The notes under the pieces: generated by a model
Database searches by the model: none
Told to the model about the DNA's origin: nothing
The model's input: the letters and a program-made list of their open reading frames with translations, nothing else
IMG/VR virus record: IMGVR_UViG_3300049855_000028
Location: 1-22,507 of that record
Source of the DNA: a virus
DNA length: 22,507 nt
Direction: 5' to 3' (one strand)
Made by a program: the position numbers and the translations under genes
Shown: positions 1 to 6,348 of the stretch, piece by piece
Layout of the letters: the number at the start of each line of letters is the position of its first letter
How positions within the stretch are numbered: the stretch's first letter is position 1

Positions 1-996
1 GAGGGTAGCCTGCGTGGTGAGGGTGTGGAGTATGTACTCAGCGAACCTTGCCGTGAGGATGAAGTAGGCCCCCTCCTTGAGCTTCTCTGGGGTACCTTCG
101 AGGCGAACAAGACTGTCCTCCGTCCCAGCAACCGCTGCTCTGTGCATGTCCACATCAATGTGCAGCGGCTGACTGAGTTGCAAGTGTTCAACCTCATCGT
201 CCTCTACCTCATCGCCGAGGATGCCCTTGTCCGCTGGTGCGGGGAGGGGAGGGTTGGTAACTTGTTCTGCCTCCGAGCACGGGACGCTGAGTTCGTGATC
301 GACAGTCTTGAGGAGACTAGCGTGGATGGTATGTGGGCACGTCTCCACACCAATGACCTGCGCTACGCAGCATTGAACTGCAAGGCCCTTGGGGATTTCG
401 GTAGCTTGGAGTTCCGATCCCTCCGGGGGACTGATGAGCCCGGTATCATCAAGACGTGGGTGTCCATACTGATGCGGTTAAGGGAGGCAGCGTTGCGGTA
501 TGACTTCCCCAACAATATCCTCGACGGCTTCTCCGCTGGTGGTGAGGAAGCCTTCTGTCGTGAGACATTTGGGGATCACTTCGAGGAGTTGTTCGACTAC
601 CCCGAGTGGAGGGAGGATGTCCGCAGTGGGATGCGTCGCTGTCAGTGCATCGCCTACTCAGGAAACTGGTCGGCTCTCTCCGACAACGAACCCGAGGTGA
701 AGAAGAAAAAGAAGCGGGTGTCTGCACCCCCCGAGTGGCAGAATATGAATCTCGGTGAGCAACGTATCGGTGCTGCTATCCCTATGCCCCCCGGCGCTGA
801 TGGGAGGGTCGAGTGGAATCTGGGTCAGTGGGTAGATGAGTTTGTCAATGGAAGAATGGCTGATCCCGGTATAGACCAGAGAGCTTTTCTGGAAGCCAAG
901 CGTCTCCTGAAGATAAAGCAGGAGCAGGTGTTGATGCAGCGTATGGCCCGTGAAGTTGAGGCCCGACGCAACGAGGCTAACCCCTTCGATGAATAA
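1..996 (+). CDS. Amidoligase-like (COOH-NH2 ligase) phage enzyme, 5' end cut by window
   Basis: The reading frame is open from base 1 and ends at TAA 994-996, giving 331 visible codons. A GTG at 25 could serve as a start. However, the residues just before it (GSLRGEG, running into VEYVLSEP) look like the N-terminal substrate/ATP-binding segment of the family, so the true start is probably upstream of the window. Family marks seen are RCSVHVHINV (a His-x-His strand, about residues 45-55 of the visible part) and the later Leu-Glu-Phe-Arg-Ser-Leu-Arg-Gly segment. The C-terminal third has a run of five lysines followed by a charged helical tail. Phage amidoligases are thought to form amide or peptide bonds using ATP, and often sit beside a glutamine amidotransferase and a gamma-glutamyl cyclotransferase. 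That module, if present, would lie to the left. The natural substrate is unknown. The family call is by motif recognition and fairly secure; the function is inferred. Confidence 0.75.
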   Translation, partial: EGSLRGEGVEYVLSEPCREDEVGPLLELLWGTFEANKTVLRPSNRCSVHVHINVQRLTELQVFNLIVLYLIAEDALVRWCGEGRVGNLFCLRARDAEFVIDSLEETSVDGMWARLHTNDLRYAALNCKALGDFGSLEFRSLRGTDEPGIIKTWVSILMRLREAALRYDFPNNILDGFSAGGEEAFCRETFGDHFEELFDYPEWREDVRSGMRRCQCIAYSGNWSALSDNEPEVKKKKKRVSAPPEWQNMNLGEQRIGAAIPMPPGADGRVEWNLGQWVDEFVNGRMADPGIDQRAFLEAKRLLKIKQEQVLMQRMAREVEARRNEANPFDE

Positions 997-1001
997 AGTT
1001 T

Positions 1002-1025
1002 GGGGGCTTGTCCCCCCTTTCTTTT
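1002..1025 (+). terminator. Rho-independent terminator after the amidoligase gene
   Basis: Five Gs (1002-1006) and five Cs (1012-1016) pair across the loop CTTGT. They are followed by a T-rich tail, TTT-C-TTTT (1018-1025). It begins six bases after the amidoligase stop codon, and it separates that gene from the primase-helicase operon. The stem is short but all G-C. Function is inferred from structure only. Confidence 0.65.
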
Positions 1026-1067
1026 AAAAAGAGTATACTATTATGAATACAACATAAGGAGGGAGGT
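1026..1067 (+). promoter_or_regulatory. AT-rich leader with -10-like box and strong ribosome binding site before primase-helicase
   Basis: This short leader follows the terminator directly. It contains TATACT (1034-1039), a good match to a bacterial -10 element, but there is no recognisable -35 box at the right distance, where the terminator C-run lies. A very strong Shine-Dalgarno sequence, AAGGAGGGAGG (1056-1066), sits just before ATG 1068 and fixes the start. The promoter is tentative; it could be read by the host sigma factor or by a phage-specific factor. The ribosome binding site is secure. Confidence 0.3.
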
Positions 1068-2726
1068 ATGGCATGTGTTGAGAAGGTTCATTGCGGTAAG
1101 TGTGGGGGCAACAACCTCCAGATCTTTTACGATGGTGAGAAGTACAGCGGTTTCTGCTTCAACCCCCGCTGTCTCCAGTATGTGGCTGACCCCTATAAAG
1201 ATCAACCTGCCGACTTCGTCCCACCCAAGAAGAAGCTGGGTAAGTCAAAGGAGGACAGGGAGAGGGACATCCGTGAGATACAGGGTGAGTGGGGTGTCTG
1301 TGATATACCCGACCGTTTCCTTAAGAAGGAATACCTAGACTACTTCGGTGTCAAGGTGGGTGTCAGTGAGGTAGATGGTGTCACCCCAGCGGTAGCTGCC
1401 TTCCCTGTCAAACGGGGGGGTGAGTTGGTAAGCTACAAGCTACGCCTCCTTGATGAGAAAAGGATGTGGAGTCTGGGAGACTCAGGTCAAGCAGACTTGT
1501 TTGGTTGGGAGCAGGCACTGGAGTCGGGTGCCCCTCGGTTGATCATAACAGAGGGGGAGTTCGATGCCGTTGCCCTGTTCCAAGTCCTGAAGGAGGGGAA
1601 CAAGGACCCAAGGTACGAGCACTTCAACCCCGCTGTTGTCAGCCTAGCCAATGGCTCTGTCACTGCTGCTCATGGTATCAAGCAACACTTGCAGAAGATC
1701 AAGGCCCACTTCAAGGATGTAGTGCTAGCCTTTGACATGGATGAGGCAGGAGAGAAGGCCGCCGAAGAAGCGACCAAGCTCTTGCCAACAGCGATGAGGG
1801 CACAGCTCCCAGCACATGACCCCAACGATTGCCTCAAGGAGGGCAAGTCTAAGGCATTGAAGAATGCTGTGCTGTTCAAGGCAGAGACAAGGAAGAACTC
1901 GCGTCTGGTCTACGGTAGCAGCCTTGCTGGGGTTGCAAGGAAGGAGGCAGAGTGGGGTAGGACTTTCCCTTGGAAGCGCCTGACGGAGCTTACACGAGGT
2001 GAGAGGTGGGGTGAGACATATTACTGGGGGGCTGGTGTTAAGATGGGTAAGTCAGAGCTGCTCAATGCGCTGGCTGCACACAACATTATCAACAACAGGG
2101 AGAAGGTCTTTGTCGCTAAGCCAGAGGAGGCTAATGCCAAGACCTACAAGATGTTGGTTGGTAAGGCAGCGAACAGGATATTCCATGACCCAACCGTGCC
2201 GTTCGACTATGATGCGTTCGATGAACATGAACCCACCATAAGCGACAACGTGGTGATGCTGGACTTGTATCAGCACCTAACATGGGACCATGTCAGGGAG
2301 GATATTATCCACGCCGCAGGTGAAGGGTACCGCACTGTGTACCTAGACCCTATCACAAACTTCACCAATCAGATGTCAAGTGGTGACGCTAACGAGGCAC
2401 TTGTGGGGATCGCAGCGGAGGCGGCAGCTATGGCACATGACCACAAGCTGACCATCCACTTCTTCTGCCACCTGAATGCACCACCTCGTGGGTCAACACC
2501 GCATGAATTGGGAGGGCAGATATTCTCCAACCAGTTCGCTGGTAGCAGGGCGATGATGCGTTCATGTAACTATATGTTCGGGCTAGAGGGAAACAAGGAC
2601 CCCCATCTGGGCCTGAATGAAAGGAACTGTAGGCAGATCGTCCTCTTGGAGGACAGGGAGTTTGGTCAGGTGGGGTACGTACCCCTGTACTGGGACAACA
2701 AGACAGGTGCTTTCAATGAGAGGTAG
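1068..2726 (+). CDS. DNA primase-helicase (T7 gp4-like)
   Basis: A 552-residue replicative enzyme, close to T7 gp4 in length, that would synthesise RNA primers and unwind DNA at the fork as a hexamer. Domains in order: an N-terminal zinc ribbon with Cys9, Cys12, Cys30 and Cys35; a TOPRIM primase core with IITEGEFDAVAL (about residues 160-171, catalytic Glu) and the DMDEAG acidic motif (about residue 224); and a RecA-like helicase with a Walker A loop, GAGVKMGKS (about residues 321-329). The loop is closer to the DnaB form than to T7's. A Walker B strand, TVYLDP, lies near residue 426. The start is fixed by the strong ribosome binding site. It begins a tightly packed gene series that also carries the polymerase and exonuclease. 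A T7-type fused primase-helicase is the only reading I find reasonable. Confidence 0.95.
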   Translation: MACVEKVHCGKCGGNNLQIFYDGEKYSGFCFNPRCLQYVADPYKDQPADFVPPKKKLGKSKEDRERDIREIQGEWGVCDIPDRFLKKEYLDYFGVKVGVSEVDGVTPAVAAFPVKRGGELVSYKLRLLDEKRMWSLGDSGQADLFGWEQALESGAPRLIITEGEFDAVALFQVLKEGNKDPRYEHFNPAVVSLANGSVTAAHGIKQHLQKIKAHFKDVVLAFDMDEAGEKAAEEATKLLPTAMRAQLPAHDPNDCLKEGKSKALKNAVLFKAETRKNSRLVYGSSLAGVARKEAEWGRTFPWKRLTELTRGERWGETYYWGAGVKMGKSELLNALAAHNIINNREKVFVAKPEEANAKTYKMLVGKAANRIFHDPTVPFDYDAFDEHEPTISDNVVMLDLYQHLTWDHVREDIIHAAGEGYRTVYLDPITNFTNQMSSGDANEALVGIAAEAAAMAHDHKLTIHFFCHLNAPPRGSTPHELGGQIFSNQFAGSRAMMRSCNYMFGLEGNKDPHLGLNERNCRQIVLLEDREFGQVGYVPLYWDNKTGAFNER

Positions 2727-2728
2727 TT

Positions 2729-3229
2729 ATGAGTGTTAAGCGATACGATTTTTTTCCTGAGTATGGTTACGGGGAGATTATCCCAAACGACATAGATGGT
2801 GATTTTGTAAAATACAAAGACTACGCGGAGTTGGAGCAGAACTTCTTTAGCCGAGATATGGATTGTGCTGCTAAAGATATTCTCATCGCACAGCAGGCAG
2901 CGGAGATAGATGCGCTCAAGGAATCACGCAAGATAGAAATGAAAGCCTATGACGAGCTACAAGATGCCTTTATTGACCTGAACCTTGTTTGTGACGAGCT
3001 GCGCCAACAGGTGGCGACCCAATCAACGGCATTGCGGAAAATCGCAGCATGGGGTGGTTGGGGAGTGTTCCCTGAGAAATACAATCCAGAGTGGTGTGCG
3101 ATGGCAATCACGACAGCCAGAGAATTGTCGCCCATCGACCCGCCAGCAGCAGATAAGCAGCCTTGGATTAATGACGATGGGTCGCCTCAGTTTTATCGCC
3201 CGCCAGCAGCAGGGGAGGAGAAGGTATGA
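2729..3229 (+). CDS. Hypothetical protein with central coiled coil
   Basis: A 166-residue protein of unknown function. The N-terminus is aromatic and acidic (ending in DFVKYKDYAELEQ). A long helical, Glu/Lys/Gln-rich segment at about residues 45-105 is likely a coiled coil, followed by ALRKIAAWGG and a Pro-rich C-terminus in which Pro-Pro-Ala-Ala occurs twice. Small phage accessory proteins with a 'KYSDY' start, a coiled coil and a final ALRKI-like segment are common in tailed phages, but I know no function. It starts two bases after the primase-helicase stop with a GAGAGG ribosome binding site, and its end overlaps the next gene by ATGA. Its first bases are richer in A+T than the primase gene, consistent with an exchangeable cassette. 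Confidence 0.8.
   Translation: MSVKRYDFFPEYGYGEIIPNDIDGDFVKYKDYAELEQNFFSRDMDCAAKDILIAQQAAEIDALKESRKIEMKAYDELQDAFIDLNLVCDELRQQVATQSTALRKIAAWGGWGVFPEKYNPEWCAMAITTARELSPIDPPAADKQPWINDDGSPQFYRPPAAGEEKV
3134..3212 (+). repeat. In-frame direct repeat CCCGCCAGCAGCAG, two copies
   Basis: A perfect 14-base repeat lies at 3139-3152 and 3199-3212, exactly 60 bases apart. It is preceded by a near-identical ATCG in both copies (3134-3137 and 3195-3198). Both copies encode Pro-Pro-Ala-Ala in the 166-aa unknown protein. It probably arose by local duplication or slippage in its C-terminal tail. Confidence 0.8.
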
Positions 3230-3405
3230 GTTTAAGTCAACTACTTACGGAACCTTTAGAGGAAGAGATAGTCAAACTCAGAGCGGCCATTAAGGATGCT
3301 CTGGAGCACTGGGACCCTATACCCGAGGGAGAATATTACCACACTCCGGGGGAGTGTGCAGCCAAAGCACGTCTGGAGAAGCTAGCGGAGAGTTGGGATG
3401 AGTAA
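3226..3405 (+). CDS. Small hypothetical protein, 59 aa
   Basis: ATG 3226 overlaps the previous stop as ATGA, and TAA 3403-3405 ends it. The protein begins MSLSQLLTEPLEEEIVKLR and ends ARLEKLAESWDE. It is acidic and mostly predicted helical, with a short middle loop carrying Pro, Tyr, His and Cys. The upstream ribosome binding site GGGGAGGAGAAGG lies in the preceding gene. Its position, exactly filling the space between two neighbours with overlaps on both sides, is the main evidence that it is real. No function recognised. Confidence 0.75.
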   Translation: MSLSQLLTEPLEEEIVKLRAAIKDALEHWDPIPEGEYYHTPGECAAKARLEKLAESWDE

Positions 3406-3691
3406 CGAACTGAAAGATTGGTTGTGGGATAATGAGGAGGAGAAACGCCGAACAGGACTGAGGGCCTTCACGGATTATCCTTTTACCTCCCTCGGGGATA
3501 CTGTTGGGGAACTAGCACCGATCCGAGAGTGTATCGTCTTAGACTGGGATGGTGATAAATACTGCCGCATCCTTATAGAAGGCTTAACTGAGTACGTTAA
3601 GTTGGGTTACCTGTACCAGCAAGAAGGGCGGCTGGGGGAAGTGCGTTGTATTGATAGAAGTGAAATACCGGGGGAAGTATGTACGCAATAG
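3398..3691 (+). CDS. Small hypothetical protein, 97 aa
   Basis: A 97-residue protein, start ATG 3398, overlapping the upstream stop by 8 nt. The N-terminal part is charged (MSNELKDWLWDNEEEKRR). The middle, IRECIVLDWDGDKYCRILIEG, reads like beta-strands around an acidic turn, and may resemble a small SH3-like or beta-barrel fold; this is only an impression. It overlaps the sigma-like gene by 13 nt, so it is probably translated in the same coupled chain. No function recognised. It belongs to the small-gene cassette inserted between primase-helicase and sigma factor. Confidence 0.75.
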   Translation: MSNELKDWLWDNEEEKRRTGLRAFTDYPFTSLGDTVGELAPIRECIVLDWDGDKYCRILIEGLTEYVKLGYLYQQEGRLGEVRCIDRSEIPGEVCTQ

Positions 3692-4176
3692 AGCAGTTAG
3701 CATTCCTTGCCCAGAACAACTTCAACAAGTTGGTTAGTAAACTGGCAAGGCGTGTCCCTAACGTGGCTGATGCAGAGGATATTGTGCAGACAGCACTTGA
3801 ACGTGGGGTACGGTACGCCAACACTTACGATGAGAACCAAGCGTTTGATGCATGGTTCGGCAGGCTTATCCAGAATGCGTGGAAGGATTGGCTGAAGGAG
3901 AATCGTAGGGCTGGTATGACCGATGAAGTCAACGAGAAGAATGGGGGTGAGGTGCCTTGTACCAAGGAGGCTGCTGAGTTAGCAGAGCTACTGAAGCAGG
4001 AGATACTTTCACTACCGGATTCCTTCAAGAAGGATGTGATGTACCGAAGGTTCCTGATAGGGCTGCCCGTAGATGAGATAGCATTCGTCTTGGGTGTGGA
4101 TCGTGAGCGTGTGAAGAAGAGTATCCTCCGGTGGAGGGCACTGGTGTTTGACAAATATGGAGTACAATTACAATGA
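3679..4176 (+). CDS. ECF-type sigma-70 family RNA polymerase sigma factor
   Basis: A 165-residue protein with the two-domain layout of ECF (group 4) sigma factors. Region 2 is visible at about residues 12-78, with the characteristic VADAEDIVQTAL motif (core RNA polymerase binding) and then FDAWFGRLIQNAWKDWLKENRR. A variable acidic linker follows, then region 4 at about residues 112-160: LPDSFKKDVMYRRFLIG, PVDEIAFVLGVDRERVKKSI, a helix-turn-helix for -35 recognition. No region 1 or 3 is present. It would redirect host RNA polymerase to a subset of promoters, possibly the middle or late genes, including the minus-strand virion operon. The gene overlaps its upstream neighbour by 13 nt and the next gene by ATGA. 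The family assignment is good; the regulatory role is inference. A degenerate phage regulator of the same fold is the alternative. Confidence 0.8.
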   Translation: MYAIEQLAFLAQNNFNKLVSKLARRVPNVADAEDIVQTALERGVRYANTYDENQAFDAWFGRLIQNAWKDWLKENRRAGMTDEVNEKNGGEVPCTKEAAELAELLKQEILSLPDSFKKDVMYRRFLIGLPVDEIAFVLGVDRERVKKSILRWRALVFDKYGVQLQ

Positions 4177-4388
4177 TACTACTGAAAGAGAAAGATCTTG
4201 AGGACATAGCAGGTATACTCCGGCACGAGGGTGCTGAGAATCTTGCTACAGCAGTGGAGTCTCTCCTCCTCAGAGCGAGGAACAAGGAGCAGCAGGTGAA
4301 CCACCAAGAGGGTGCGTCTAAGGTGCTGCCTCCCATACAAGGTTCACCGAACCAAGGGTGCAATGCATCAAGGTACCCTTACAACTGA
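4173..4388 (+). CDS. Small hypothetical protein, 71 aa
   Basis: Start ATG 4173 overlaps the sigma factor stop by ATGA, and it ends 18 bases before the polymerase start. The first half is a charged amphipathic helix pair (MILLKEKDLEDIAGILRHEG, then AVESLLLRARNKEQQ). The second half is polar and low in structure, with several Asn, Gln and Pro, and ends SRYPYN. The coupling to the sigma gene could mean a functional partner such as an anti-sigma or co-factor, but nothing in the sequence proves it. The weak, disordered C-terminus leaves some doubt about the full length. Confidence 0.6.
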   Translation: MILLKEKDLEDIAGILRHEGAENLATAVESLLLRARNKEQQVNHQEGASKVLPPIQGSPNQGCNASRYPYN

Positions 4389-4406
4389 GTTAAGGGGCGC
4401 AAGCAC

Positions 4407-6338
4407 ATGAAAATATGTGTAGCCGATTTAGAAGCCAACGGATTCTTGGAGGATGCTGATCGTGTATGGTGCGGTGTGTTCATTGATGAAAAAACTGAGG
4501 AGGTCACTGAGTTCAGGCCCGACCAAATGCAAGACATGCTCCGATTCATGGAGACAATTGATGTTCTTGTCATCCACAACGGAACCGGGTACGATCATCC
4601 CCTTCTGCGAAAGCTGTATGGATTTGATTTCAAAGGGATACGGATTGACACCCTCATCATGTCTCGTTTACAAAGACCCGACAGGCAACTCCCATTTAAC
4701 TGTAAGGACAGATCAGCAGGTCCTCATAGTATTGAGGCTTGGGCCTACAGGGTTGGAAGGCGTAAGCCTGAGCACGCTGACTGGACCCAGTTCTCAGAGG
4801 AGATGCTAACAAGGTGCAGAGAGGATACATTTATCCTCCTCGACACATACAGAGAGTTAAAGAAGGAGGGAGGTAAGGACTGGAGGAGGGCTCATCCCCT
4901 AACCCACAAGTTGTTTGAGATACTTCACGAGCAAGAGCAGTATGGGTGGTTGGTTGATCAGGACTGGATGGCGTACTGTATCCAGACTCTCACTCGATGG
5001 ATGGATAGGATTGACAAAGTAGTTGTCCCCTCCCTCCCCCCAGTTGTAGTAGTAGATGAGGATAAGAAGCATGGCGAATACAGTTACGTTAAGAAGCCTT
5101 TTCTCAAATCGGGGAAGCATTCGCAAGCCGTTTGTGATTGGTGGGAGGATACTATTGGTGCTAGTGGTGGTGTTGGTTGTCCTGTTGCCGGTCCTTTTAG
5201 TCGGGTCAGCTTTAGGCCTGTCAATCTAAACAGCAACGCAGAGGTCAAGGACTGGCTGCTGCGTGAGGGGTGGATACCCGAGGCATGGAACTACAAGAAG
5301 GTTGATGGTAAGCTTGTCAAGGATGCTGATGGCAACTTGATACCAACATCACCCAAGCTGAACGAGGATGATCCTTTCCTCGGGGTGCAGGGTAAGGTGG
5401 GGATGTTGCTCGTTAAGCGAGTACAGTGTAGGCACAGGAGGTCACAGGTTGAGGGTTGGTTTAAGAACCTACGGCCTGATGGGCGCTTAGGTCAGGGCAT
5501 CGGAGGTATCTGCACCACGGCCCGATTAAGGCACAAGGTGATAGTCAACGTACCTAATGATGACAGCTTCTTTGGTAAGTGGATGAGGAAGTGTTTCATC
5601 TGCAAGCCCGGCTACAAGCTGGTGGGTATTGACTCGGCTGGTTGTCAGAACAGGATGTTGGCTGCACGAGTGGGCAACCCTGCTTTCACTAAGACGCTGA
5701 TCGAGGGTGACAAGAAGAAAGGTACGTCCATACATCAGGTGAACCAGAAGGCTATAGCTGAGATGGGTGTTGAAGTCAACTACCATCAGGCTAAGAATCT
5801 TAACTACGCCTTCATGTTTGGAGCAAGGGACCCCAAGCTAGGGGCCATCATAGGTAAGAGTAAGGAGGTTGGCGCTGTAGTAAGGGCTGCCCTGCTAGGT
5901 GTAGCACCGGGATTTGAACAGCTTGTTGCTAGCCTCACTGAGGAATGGCAGAGCAACGCTAAGTCACGGCTGAACAGGTGGGGCAAGAAGGAATACTATG
6001 ACGGTTGGGTAACAGGACTGGATGGTAGGCCGATCTACATAGAGACAGAGCACCAGATTCTGGTGTACGTTCTCCAATCAGATGAGGCCATCATGATGCA
6101 GACCGCACTTGTACTGCTGAAAGAGTGGCTTGATGATCTGGGTTGGACATTCGGGGAGGAGTACGGCTGGGTAGCTAATGTGCATGACGAGTTTCAAGCA
6201 GAAGTAAGAGAAGATTGTGTTGAGAAGTATTGCGAGCTAGGTGAGTTAGCTATCACCGAAGCAGCAGTACGGTTAGGAATCCAATGCCCACATGAAGGTG
6301 AGGCAAAGGTTGGTTGTAATTGGTACGAAACACATTGA
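4407..6338 (+). CDS. DNA polymerase, family A, with 3'-5' exonuclease (T7 gp5-like)
   Basis: A 643-residue replicative polymerase, somewhat shorter than T7 gp5. The exonuclease domain has Exo I DLE (Asp7, Glu9), Exo II IHNGTGYD (Asn58, Asp63) and Exo III ending at Asp140. The usual Exo III Tyr four residues earlier is Arg136. Polymerase motif A is GIDSAGCQNR (Asp409), motif B YHQAKNLNYAFMFG (Lys463, Tyr467) and motif C VHDEFQ (His593, Asp594, Glu595). Compared with T7, Glu480 is Gln414, Arg518 is Tyr459 and Tyr530 is Phe471, while Tyr526 is kept as Tyr467. The downstream blocks GLDGRPIYI and LQSDEAI align with T7 without gaps, so these changes are not alignment slips. Start ATG 4407 follows the ribosome binding site TAAGGGG. 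It would copy the phage genome together with the primase-helicase at 1068. Confidence 0.95.
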   Translation: MKICVADLEANGFLEDADRVWCGVFIDEKTEEVTEFRPDQMQDMLRFMETIDVLVIHNGTGYDHPLLRKLYGFDFKGIRIDTLIMSRLQRPDRQLPFNCKDRSAGPHSIEAWAYRVGRRKPEHADWTQFSEEMLTRCREDTFILLDTYRELKKEGGKDWRRAHPLTHKLFEILHEQEQYGWLVDQDWMAYCIQTLTRWMDRIDKVVVPSLPPVVVVDEDKKHGEYSYVKKPFLKSGKHSQAVCDWWEDTIGASGGVGCPVAGPFSRVSFRPVNLNSNAEVKDWLLREGWIPEAWNYKKVDGKLVKDADGNLIPTSPKLNEDDPFLGVQGKVGMLLVKRVQCRHRRSQVEGWFKNLRPDGRLGQGIGGICTTARLRHKVIVNVPNDDSFFGKWMRKCFICKPGYKLVGIDSAGCQNRMLAARVGNPAFTKTLIEGDKKKGTSIHQVNQKAIAEMGVEVNYHQAKNLNYAFMFGARDPKLGAIIGKSKEVGAVVRAALLGVAPGFEQLVASLTEEWQSNAKSRLNRWGKKEYYDGWVTGLDGRPIYIETEHQILVYVLQSDEAIMMQTALVLLKEWLDDLGWTFGEEYGWVANVHDEFQAEVREDCVEKYCELGELAITEAAVRLGIQCPHEGEAKVGCNWYETH

Positions 6339-6348
6339 GGAATACATT

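Noticed and set aside
25-27. GTG start for the first gene
   Set aside because: The frame is open upstream to base 1 and the residues before it look like conserved family sequence, so the gene is treated as truncated by the window.
4148-4174. Perfect TTGACA (4148-4153) with TACAAT (4169-4174) before the small gene and DNA polymerase
   Set aside because: The spacing is only 15 bases, it overlaps coding sequence, and with this many bases a single perfect hexamer is expected by chance. It would need transcript mapping.
4342-4354. GGTTC-ACC-GAACC resembling a tRNA T-arm
   Set aside because: No acceptor stem, anticodon arm or D-arm fits around it, the loop is only three bases, and it is inside a coding frame.
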